Source: Candidatus Paraprevotella stercoravium
GTDB lineage: Bacteria; Bacteroidota; Bacteroidia; Bacteroidales; Bacteroidaceae
DNA length: 64,000 nt
Assembly (NCBI GenBank): GCA_944320795.1
Contig: CALUIU010000009.1
Span: 1 to 64,000 of the forward strand
Direction: 5' to 3'
Part shown: positions 7,594 through 15,495 of the stretch, one piece after another
Layout: each line of letters starts with the position of its first letter
How positions within the stretch are numbered: the stretch's first letter is position 1
Program-made: the position numbers and the translations under genes
Notes under the pieces: model-generated
Databases searched by the model: none
Seen by the model: only the letters and a program-made list of their open reading frames with translations
Told to the model about the DNA's origin: nothing

Positions 7594-10500
7594 ATGAAAC
7601 ATAAGTACCTTTCAACATTGCTCTGTATGGCCGCTATGGCTACAACCGATCCTTTATCGGCTCAGGTGCCGGTGGATTATCAAAAATATCCTGATTATAC
7701 TCCTTTGCTCAACCCGGATCCGACGTTGGGTATAGAGCATAGCATGGTGAGTCGTACCAAAGCAGCCCAGACTCGTCCGGAACGGGTGAACAATGCGGAA
7801 ACACCGTATTTCCCTCCGGTATTCAATCAAGATGGCGGTTCGTGCGGTTCGGCCTCACGTATCGGTTATATGTTCAATTATGAGATCAATGCTTATCGTG
7901 GAGGAGATGGTTCGCTTGAAGAGAATCAATATCCGACCCATTTCACCTGGTTACTGACCAATTCCAATTCCGGAAAAGAGGTGATGGCTGCCGCCAATGG
8001 TGTTCCTAATGTACCCGTGTATGGTGGAAGGACTTATTCCCGTCTTTTTGGAAATCAGGATACTTCTGATCCCGACTTTGGATGGATGCAAGGTTACGAC
8101 AAATGGTATTCCGCCATGTGTAACCGCATCAGTCGGAACGCTAATTTTCCGATGAGCGTAGCTACGGAAGAAGGGCGTGAGGCTGTAAAGAATTGGCTTT
8201 GGAACCATAATGGAGACACGGATTTCAAGGCTGGTGGTATTTGCGGTATCGGAGTGGCCAGTGGTGGAAATTGGCAGCGTATTCCGAAAACGGACGCCAA
8301 TGACGCGGCGGGAGTCACCAATCAGTATTACGTACAGAATTGGGGAAAAAATGTAGACCATGCCCTGACGATTGTAGGATATGATGACCGTATTGAGTTC
8401 GATCTGGACGGGAACGGTATTGCTGGAGAAAAGGAAAAAGATGAAGTGGGTGCCTGGATTGTGGTCAATTCCTGGGGGAATCAATGGTGCAATAAGGGAT
8501 TTATCTATTGCCCGTATAAGAATGCAGTGTCCTGGGATGGATCCAATGACTACTATTATCCGGAGGTATATCATGTTAGAAAGGACTACCGTCCGTTCCG
8601 TACTTTTAAAATCAAGATGGAATACAGCAAACGTAGTGAAATATGTATCAGTGGCGGTATTTCATCTGATATAAATGCGAAAGCGCCCGAGCGCCTGGTG
8701 CAGTTTGAACATTTTAAGTATGCCGGTGACGGCGACGGTAATGGTGTGGATGCAGAGGTACCGATGTTGGGACGTTGGGCTGACGGAATGCATTATGAGC
8801 CGATGGAGTTCGGTTATGATATGACCGACCTGTCCGCTTCTTTCGATATGCGTAAGCCTTTGAAATATTTTCTGGTGATTGATTCCAAGACATCAGCCAA
8901 TGGAGCAGGAAAAATTCATGCCTGTTCCTTGATTGATTACGAGTTTGAGAGAAACGGTATAGAGTTTCCTTTTGATATAAAGACTGAAGGAGTAAAGGTA
9001 GAGACTCAGGGAAACCGCACAATCATTTCAGTGGTTGTACCAGGTGAGCCTCTTAATGCGCCGCGCAATCTGTTGATGCATGGCGGGGCCCTTTCTTGGA
9101 ATGAGCCGACATCTTCTCCTTACGAGTTGAAAGGTTATAAAGTATATTGCAATGGAGAAGAGATTGCAACGTTGGATGCAAGTTCTCTTTCTTACCAAAC
9201 TACTGAAAACGGAAATTACGAAGTTGCCGCACAATATATACTGAATGACGAAGAGGCGCTTTCCAGCCGGGCCAGGGCATCGATAACTGATTTCTCAGGA
9301 GTGATACCGGGCACGAATTACGTGCAGAGGTTCAATGCATCCGGCTTCGTGATAGTGGATGCGCTGAAGGATAAGCTGGAGCAGGCTACAATGGAGTTTT
9401 GGATCAAGCCGTCGGTTATTTCAAACTGGAATCAGCAGATCGGACCGGGCTGGGGACAGTTCATGTTTCATACCACATCGAGCGGAGAACTGGTTGTGGG
9501 CTGGGATACGGAAAATAGAATCTTTTCCCAACCTGGCTATCTGCAGGTAGGAAAGTGGGCACATGTTGCGATTGTCATTGATAAAGGTGCGCTTACTGCC
9601 TATGTCAACGGAGAGAAAATAGGCAGTATCTTTACTTCCCGTTCCGGAATCGGTGGTTTTGGCTCGCTGATGGTAGGTACAGAATCATCCGCCGGTCTGA
9701 GTGGACAGATGGATGAATTCCGTTTGTGGAATTATGCCCGTACTCAGACGCAGATTCAGGGTTATATGTATGCTGAACTGAAGAATCCGAAAGAGACAGT
9801 CGGCCTTATGACGGAAATCAAGATGGATGAGGCAGAAGTGTTGACGGATGCCACTGGGAATTTTGAAATTCGTCCGTTCGGCACCCGAGTGCGTGAGGAA
9901 GACAATACTCTTTTTAAAGACACACGATATCTGAAAGCGAATTTTACACTGCCGGAGGGTCCTTATTATGTTGGCTCTGCTGTTCCGGTAACGGAGACTT
10001 CTACGGGAGGTGCTATTTCCTGGAAATGGGAGGTTACCGGTGCGTCGGAGAAGACTTTGGAAACAGAAAATCCGGTCTTGTTGTTTACTGAAGCCGGCGA
10101 ACAGAATATTTCATTGACTGTTACGGATGCTGTTGGTAGAATCCGCTCGACCAATCGGAATATCACAGTGCTTGAGCAGCCACTACCTGAGGCGCTGTTC
10201 AGACTTAGTTCTGAGAGTGTTCCGGCCGGTACCCCTGTGAGCCTGATCAATGAATCCGAGGGAGGAGACGGCTGTAAGTATACTTGGAGTATGCCTGGGG
10301 CCGAGAAAGAAACCGCAAATACCTGTCATTCGGTTGCCACCTATAGTCAACCTGGTGATTATGAGATAACTCTTACCGTTACTAATGCGGCCGGAAGCAG
10401 TGAACTTACACAGACGGTGCATGTGGCTGATGTGGCCCCGGAAGTTGATTTCAGCATCAGTCCTCAGATTGTACTCAAGGGTGAGAAGGTGAACCTGGAA

Positions 10501-12129
10501 GACGAGAGCCAGCACCAACCGACAGCCTGGAGATGGGAACTTGAAAATGAGGCACACTTTATACTGGTGCATGACCAAACCCGGGCTGTTGAAATGAAAT
10601 ATCCTGGTATCTACAAGGCGCGTCTCACGGCATACAATGCACAGGGTGAAAATACACAGGAACAGGAACGTGCTGTTATTGTTTGCAATGCTGATGGAAA
10701 GACTGGCTTGAATTTTAACGGTGGCCGTGAATATGTACAGCTTCAAAAAGATCCGATTACTTCCGATGCACGTAATTTTACCATTGACTGGTGGATGTAT
10801 GCAAAAGGAAACGGAACCCGGGCTCATCGGATAGGAAATGATAAGAATGGTGTGCTGATAGAAACAGCTGCCGACGGAACCTTGTCGGTAACGGTCAATA
10901 ATGAAGTCGTTTCTTCTCCGGTAGGACTGGTTACTACCGGTCAGTGGCATCACTATGCGGTGGTCTTTAAGATGGGTAGTGTATACATTTATAAAGATGG
11001 TCAACGGGTGACTTCTACCAGTGTGTCCGGATTTAAATACGCCGGATCTCAGGCTCCTTTCTGCATTAGCGGTGAAGAGGCCCCGATGAATGCGGTTATT
11101 GATGAATTCAGAGTCTGGAATTCTGCGCTGACAGATGCCAAGATTCTGGAGTTTGGTAATAACCTCATCGATGATATCCCGGCGGCCATGCAGCATGACG
11201 GACTGAGTGTCTATTATCAGTTTAATCAGAACTCTGGAGATGTTCAGGATGCTACTACGAACGGAAATGTGGGTAAGCGTGTGAATTTCGGTCCTTCCGG
11301 TGATGCATGGAGTTCGTCGAAAGGTATATTCTGCCTGAATACCCTGAAGCTTGTAGACTGTACGGATGAATATCTCACCAATTATGTGGCACCGTTCCGA
11401 AGCACCCAAAACACAGTTAATACGGCAAATTCCGCACGTTTCCTGGAATTGGAACAGGGTACGCCAGAGTCGGGATGGAAACTGAAGAATACAGTAAGTA
11501 CATCAGAGGTCGTTACTGGTTTCCACGTCGATGCAGGAAAGGAATCGGCCATGACTCTGACTACTTTATGGGACGGATTCTCGGAAAGCATTCAGAATCA
11601 TAAACTGTATCAGACTGTGACTTTGCCGACGGGTTATTATTTGTTGGGAGTCGAAAAGCATTGGGAGTTTGCGGCGGACGGTTCCTATCTGGTGGCTGCA
11701 TCCGGCGAAGGACTTCCGGATACCGAGAAGTTGGCTCATGAATCTTTGGCTTACGCTCCACTGTCCAATATGGAACTGGGCTTTATGGTTCATGAAGAAG
11801 GACAGGAGGTTTCTTTGGGAATTCTCGCCAATATGAGTGGAAAAAGTTGTCTTACTTTAGGACGTTTCTATCTGCACCGCAAGATCTTTGAAGAGTATGG
11901 CAGCCCGACAACCGACATGGAAAAATGTGAAAGTCCTGTTGCGGACCATAAGCTGAATTTTGTTGTGCGGAACGGTATTCTTGAGGTTACATCCGACGAA
12001 CCGCAACGCGTGCGGGTTGTATCTGTTTCCGGTATGACTTGTTTTGATCGGGATATTCAGGGCACCGTGCGTATTCCGTTGTCCAAAGGCATTTATATTG
12101 TTAATGGAAAGAAAGTGATGGTATATTGA
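7594..12129 (+). CDS. Large secreted papain-like cysteine protease with LamG and PKD domains
   Basis: A 1511-residue exported protein. The ATG at 7594 begins a clean signal peptide (MKHKYLSTLLCMAAMA, cut near LSAQ). Residues 70-330 are a C1 papain-type peptidase: nucleophile C84 in NQDGGSCGSAS, H256 in VDHALTIVGY, and N292 in IVVNSWGNQW. The His-Asn gap is longer than in papain and carries an EF-hand-like loop (DLDGNGIAGE). LamG-type concanavalin domains follow at about 572-745 and 1035-1200, flanking three PKD-like repeats at about 782-1030. The last 60 residues form a sorting-like tail ending GIYIVNGKKVMVY. It is probably a surface-anchored or secreted protease or adhesin acting on host or dietary protein. 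Its own promoter and terminator suggest a monocistronic unit. Confidence 0.88.
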   Translation: MKHKYLSTLLCMAAMATTDPLSAQVPVDYQKYPDYTPLLNPDPTLGIEHSMVSRTKAAQTRPERVNNAETPYFPPVFNQDGGSCGSASRIGYMFNYEINAYRGGDGSLEENQYPTHFTWLLTNSNSGKEVMAAANGVPNVPVYGGRTYSRLFGNQDTSDPDFGWMQGYDKWYSAMCNRISRNANFPMSVATEEGREAVKNWLWNHNGDTDFKAGGICGIGVASGGNWQRIPKTDANDAAGVTNQYYVQNWGKNVDHALTIVGYDDRIEFDLDGNGIAGEKEKDEVGAWIVVNSWGNQWCNKGFIYCPYKNAVSWDGSNDYYYPEVYHVRKDYRPFRTFKIKMEYSKRSEICISGGISSDINAKAPERLVQFEHFKYAGDGDGNGVDAEVPMLGRWADGMHYEPMEFGYDMTDLSASFDMRKPLKYFLVIDSKTSANGAGKIHACSLIDYEFERNGIEFPFDIKTEGVKVETQGNRTIISVVVPGEPLNAPRNLLMHGGALSWNEPTSSPYELKGYKVYCNGEEIATLDASSLSYQTTENGNYEVAAQYILNDEEALSSRARASITDFSGVIPGTNYVQRFNASGFVIVDALKDKLEQATMEFWIKPSVISNWNQQIGPGWGQFMFHTTSSGELVVGWDTENRIFSQPGYLQVGKWAHVAIVIDKGALTAYVNGEKIGSIFTSRSGIGGFGSLMVGTESSAGLSGQMDEFRLWNYARTQTQIQGYMYAELKNPKETVGLMTEIKMDEAEVLTDATGNFEIRPFGTRVREEDNTLFKDTRYLKANFTLPEGPYYVGSAVPVTETSTGGAISWKWEVTGASEKTLETENPVLLFTEAGEQNISLTVTDAVGRIRSTNRNITVLEQPLPEALFRLSSESVPAGTPVSLINESEGGDGCKYTWSMPGAEKETANTCHSVATYSQPGDYEITLTVTNAAGSSELTQTVHVADVAPEVDFSISPQIVLKGEKVNLEDESQHQPTAWRWELENEAHFILVHDQTRAVEMKYPGIYKARLTAYNAQGENTQEQERAVIVCNADGKTGLNFNGGREYVQLQKDPITSDARNFTIDWWMYAKGNGTRAHRIGNDKNGVLIETAADGTLSVTVNNEVVSSPVGLVTTGQWHHYAVVFKMGSVYIYKDGQRVTSTSVSGFKYAGSQAPFCISGEEAPMNAVIDEFRVWNSALTDAKILEFGNNLIDDIPAAMQHDGLSVYYQFNQNSGDVQDATTNGNVGKRVNFGPSGDAWSSSKGIFCLNTLKLVDCTDEYLTNYVAPFRSTQNTVNTANSARFLELEQGTPESGWKLKNTVSTSEVVTGFHVDAGKESAMTLTTLWDGFSESIQNHKLYQTVTLPTGYYLLGVEKHWEFAADGSYLVAASGEGLPDTEKLAHESLAYAPLSNMELGFMVHEEGQEVSLGILANMSGKSCLTLGRFYLHRKIFEEYGSPTTDMEKCESPVADHKLNFVVRNGILEVTSDEPQRVRVVSVSGMTCFDRDIQGTVRIPLSKGIYIVNGKKVMVY

Positions 12130-12147
12130 TCTCCTGTAATTTATGTG

Positions 12148-12195
12148 AAAAAAGAATCGCATTCCATATTTCTATACGGAATGCGATTCTTTTTT
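12148..12195 (+). terminator. Rho-independent terminator after the papain-like gene
   Basis: An 18-bp stem, 12148-12165 with 12178-12195 (core GAATCGCATTCC / GGAATGCGATTC), a 12-base loop and a T run. The A run on the left would make it work on the other strand too. Confidence 0.9.
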
Positions 12196-12234
12196 GTTTT
12201 TCAGGGTATATCTTTTCTAAAAACAGCCGTAAAA

Positions 12235-12266
12235 GTTGCGAATGTTTTACAAAAAAACTAGATTTG
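12235..12266 (+). promoter_or_regulatory. Promoter of the CotH-like gene
   Basis: GTTG at 12235-12238, a 20-base spacer and TAGATTTG at 12259-12266, an exact TAnnTTTG. Start near 12270, leader about 26 bases. Confidence 0.7.
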
Positions 12267-12295
12267 CATGTTATATCTTCATAAAATGAACAAAC

Positions 12296-14614
12296 ATGAA
12301 ACGCACTTTTTTATTCCTTCTAGCTGCGCTGCCCGCTTTCAGTTGGGCAAAACCACTTTTTGAGCAGGGTAAGAAATACCGCTTGATGTGTGCTTACTGG
12401 ATGCAGGGAAGTGTCGTAGACGGTCAGGTTTCAGGACAGCGTATCCCTGTTTTTTATGACACGAACGATGAAGAATCCCTGGCTGCCTACTGGTATGTAA
12501 CAGAAACGTCTGACGGAAAATATACCATACAGAATGCCAGTTCCCAGAAATATCTTACTTTTGATAATGAACGCACAGACTACAAACGCTATGTGGATCT
12601 GACTTCCGATATTCAGGGTGATGCGTCTTTGTGGACCTTCGAATATGAAAACGGTTATTATGTGATCCGGAGTGTGGAAAACAATTCTCATGTGCTGGAT
12701 GCCCGTAAAGATTCCTATATAGTAGGAACCTATCAGCAGTATGCGTCCTATGGCGAAAATGAACTTTTTTGCGCTTATGACGAGTCTGGAAATCTGGTGA
12801 TGGATCAGGAAGAAGAAGGCAAGTTTAATATTACCCAATTGGTAGATTCTTTGGTAATCAACGGCAAACGGGCCGTGTTTGATGCCGAAGGCAACTGCTA
12901 TCTTCAGAGTGTTTCAGAAAAGTACATGAAACAACAGAATTATGAGGTCAGTTGTACGGCTTATCTGAAAGATTCCGAGAATATGGAGGTGCGCATTGGG
13001 GAGAAGCCTTTGGCCGAAACCGTTCTTTTTGAAAATTTTCAGAGTGGAACACATTATCCGGTTACCGTAAATAACCTTCAGACAGGAGAGATTGTAGCTC
13101 AGGCAGAGCTTACTTTTACCTTCCTCCCGATTGTTGAATTTACGGGTTCCGGTTTTAACAGATATGAGTATGCGCCGGGTACCATTCGGGTTACTGACCC
13201 CGATACCGAAGGAGAGGATGCCTTATATCAGGCTAAGTTCCGTTACCGGGGAGCTACCGCTTCGGGGCTGAACAAGAAGGCATATGCAGTGAAACTTACG
13301 GATGCGGCCGGAGAGTCGCTTGATGCCAGCTTCTTCGGACTGCGCGATGACAATAACTGGATTCTGGATGCCATGGCTATTGATCCGGGACGTATGCGTA
13401 ACCGTGTATCTACAGATCTCTGGAATGATTTTTCCATACCTCCTTATCATTTTACCGAGGAGCCAGAGGCACATAACGGCACTCGTGGACGTTTTGTGGA
13501 AACGTTCCTGAACGGTAAGTATAACGGACTTTATTGTATGACCGAGAAACTGGACCGCAAACAGCTGAAACTGAAAAAAATCAAGGAAAGTGCTATCCCT
13601 GGAGAAACGGCAACCATTCGCGGTGCTTTGTATAAGTCCGACCAATGGAGTTATTCCGTATTGATGGGACACGAAGAAGACAGTCGGTATTATCCGATGT
13701 ATTCTGTTGCACCTTATAGTAATTATTGGGATACATGGGACAATTGGGAGATGCAGTATCCTGATTTGGGAGATGGCGAACCGATAGATTGGGGACCGCT
13801 GGCAGACGGAATCAATGTCGTTGCTTCTGGAACCAGACAGGTCTTTATGAATCAGGTAGGTGATCAGTTTGACTTGCCGGTCTTTCTGGACTATTATCTG
13901 TTTATCGAACTGATGCTGGCTACGGATAACCACGGTAAGAATATGTTCCTGCATCATTACAATGTTCAAGACTCCAAGATGATGAGTTTGTCGCCATGGG
14001 ACCTGGATGGAACTTGGGGGCGTCGGTGGGATGGTGATGACTTTACCCGATACTATGCAAGTTCGGATTTTATTTCTTATCTCTGGGCGCATGAGCATGG
14101 AGAACATACCTTGTACAAGCGCCTGATGGAATACAATTATGAGAACTGGAATGAGCAGCTTGCTGCCCGATATGCCAGTCTGCGTCCGACCTATTTTGAT
14201 CCGGACAGCTTGTATCAGCGTTTTGAGCGATATGTACATCTTTTCCAGTCCAGTGGAGCCGATACCCGGGAGATTGACCGCTGGAATGGCAGCAATGGGA
14301 TTTATATGGACTTTGATGCCGAATTGGATTATCTGAAAGAATGGATTGCAGAACGTGTGGCTTATCTGGATGAGCAGTATCATTATGATCCGACACCTAC
14401 CGGCATTTCTTCAGCGGATGCGGCAAATGATGTGGCAGTAACCGGAGGTGACGGTTATATCCTGATCCGCAGTAATGAGAATCAGACTCTGCCTGTTTAT
14501 AACATTTCCGGAGTTTGTGTACAGAATGTGGCTTTACGTACCGGTGTGAATCGTATTGCCATAGATATTCCGGGTGTTTATGTGGTACAGGGACATAAAG
14601 TCATTGTGCGGTAA
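12296..14614 (+). CDS. Secreted CotH-kinase-like protein with C-terminal sorting-like tail
   Basis: A 772-residue exported protein (signal peptide MKRTFLFLLAALPAFSWA). The middle, from about residue 311 to 600, matches the CotH family: FRYRGATASG, KAYAVKL, DDNNWILDAMAIDPGRMRNR, FVETFLNGKYNGLYCMTEKLD, and the acidic SPWDLDGTWGR motif that carries the metal ligand in CotH kinases. Bacterial CotH proteins are atypical protein kinases, so this may phosphorylate surface proteins, but that is inference. The N-terminal 200 residues contain a lectin-like repeat (YTIQNASSQKYLTFD). The last 70 residues form a tail ending IPGVYVVQGHKVIVR, as in the upstream papain-like protein. It has its own promoter and terminator. 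Confidence 0.85.
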   Translation: MKRTFLFLLAALPAFSWAKPLFEQGKKYRLMCAYWMQGSVVDGQVSGQRIPVFYDTNDEESLAAYWYVTETSDGKYTIQNASSQKYLTFDNERTDYKRYVDLTSDIQGDASLWTFEYENGYYVIRSVENNSHVLDARKDSYIVGTYQQYASYGENELFCAYDESGNLVMDQEEEGKFNITQLVDSLVINGKRAVFDAEGNCYLQSVSEKYMKQQNYEVSCTAYLKDSENMEVRIGEKPLAETVLFENFQSGTHYPVTVNNLQTGEIVAQAELTFTFLPIVEFTGSGFNRYEYAPGTIRVTDPDTEGEDALYQAKFRYRGATASGLNKKAYAVKLTDAAGESLDASFFGLRDDNNWILDAMAIDPGRMRNRVSTDLWNDFSIPPYHFTEEPEAHNGTRGRFVETFLNGKYNGLYCMTEKLDRKQLKLKKIKESAIPGETATIRGALYKSDQWSYSVLMGHEEDSRYYPMYSVAPYSNYWDTWDNWEMQYPDLGDGEPIDWGPLADGINVVASGTRQVFMNQVGDQFDLPVFLDYYLFIELMLATDNHGKNMFLHHYNVQDSKMMSLSPWDLDGTWGRRWDGDDFTRYYASSDFISYLWAHEHGEHTLYKRLMEYNYENWNEQLAARYASLRPTYFDPDSLYQRFERYVHLFQSSGADTREIDRWNGSNGIYMDFDAELDYLKEWIAERVAYLDEQYHYDPTPTGISSADAANDVAVTGGDGYILIRSNENQTLPVYNISGVCVQNVALRTGVNRIAIDIPGVYVVQGHKVIVR

Positions 14615-14663
14615 ACCGGGAGTCTGGTCCGGATGGGGACCATAAGATTTGAACAGTCAAAAC

Positions 14664-14717
14664 AAAAGGCGGTTCCAGTCAGGGAAATGATCCTGCTGGA
14701 ACCGCCTTAAGTTTTTT
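14664..14717 (+). terminator. Terminator after the CotH-like gene
   Basis: AAGGCGGTTCCAG (14666-14678) pairs with CTGGAACCGCCTT (14696-14708), then a T run at 14712-14717. It separates this gene from the convergent aat gene. Confidence 0.88.
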
Positions 14718-14839
14718 CGTGCTTGCGCTTCTTTTTGCCGGAAATATGCCTTTTGGCTTCTGTTTATGCTTGGAGATATCCCGGCGATATGCGAGTCCTC
14801 TGCCGTGAGGACTGGAATCTTGCTATGTTTACCGGGCTT

Positions 14840-15490
14840 TTATTCGTCATTGTCCTGATTCAGCAGAGCCATATATTCATCATAAGAGATGTGTCTGCCG
14901 CCCATGGTCTTCAGATGCGGGGTTTCAAACTGGCAGTCGATCAGTGTGCCTCCGTGACGGTCAAGGAACTGTGCCAGCCGGATGAGCGCCAGTTTGGAAG
15001 CACTCGGCACCAGAGAGAACATGCTCTCGCCAAAGAAACATTTTCCGATGCACACCCCGTAGAGACCACCCACCAGACGGTCGCCTTCCCACACTTCTAC
15101 GCTTGCCGCCAGATTCTGTTCGAACAGACGGGTGTAGGCCTCCATCATTTCCGGTCCGAGCCATGCTCCTTCTTCTTGTATGCGCAGTTCGCCGCAGTGA
15201 CGGATCACCTCCTCAAACGCTTCGTTGAAACTCACCCGATAGCATCCTTTGTTCATCAGGTTGCGCATGGAGTGGGAGATATGAATCTCGTTCGGGAAAA
15301 TCACAAAGCGGTCCATCGGGCACCACCATTGGATCATCCCGTCGCGGAACGCATACCACGGGAAGATGCCGTAGGAGTAAGCCAGCAGCAGACGGTCCAC
15401 CGAGAGGTCACCGCCCACGGCGAGCAGTCCGTCCGGATCCCCCAGTTTCGGGTCCGGGAAACCGATTTCTTCAGTCAGTTGGAATACCAT
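14840..15490 (-). CDS. aat: Leucyl/phenylalanyl-tRNA-protein transferase
   Basis: A 216-residue Aat protein, which adds Leu or Phe from aminoacyl-tRNA to proteins with N-terminal Arg or Lys and so creates N-degrons for ClpS. Family motifs are FPDPKLGDPDGLLAVGGDLS, LLLAYSYGIFPWY, WWCPMDRFVIFP, HISHSMRNL, GAWLGPEMMEAY, VEVWEGDRLVGGLYGV, FFGESMFS and LIDCQFETPHLKTMGG. The length is normal. It starts 5 bases after the clpA stop, so it is the last gene of a clpS-clpA-aat operon. Confidence 0.97.
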   Translation of the reverse strand: MVFQLTEEIGFPDPKLGDPDGLLAVGGDLSVDRLLLAYSYGIFPWYAFRDGMIQWWCPMDRFVIFPNEIHISHSMRNLMNKGCYRVSFNEAFEEVIRHCGELRIQEEGAWLGPEMMEAYTRLFEQNLAASVEVWEGDRLVGGLYGVCIGKCFFGESMFSLVPSASKLALIRLAQFLDRHGGTLIDCQFETPHLKTMGGRHISYDEYMALLNQDNDE

Positions 15491-15495
15491 ATCTT

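Noticed and set aside
10183..11409. 408-codon antisense frame inside the papain-like gene
   Set aside because: The plus-strand frame carries LamG and PKD domains through this region; the antisense translation has no motif.
13223..14383. 386-codon antisense frame inside the CotH-like gene
   Set aside because: Same reasoning; the CotH motifs are on the plus strand.
15119..15135. tRNA-like GTTCGAA T-loop words here and near 36765
   Set aside because: They lie inside the aat and AddB-like coding frames and no acceptor or anticodon stem can be built around them.
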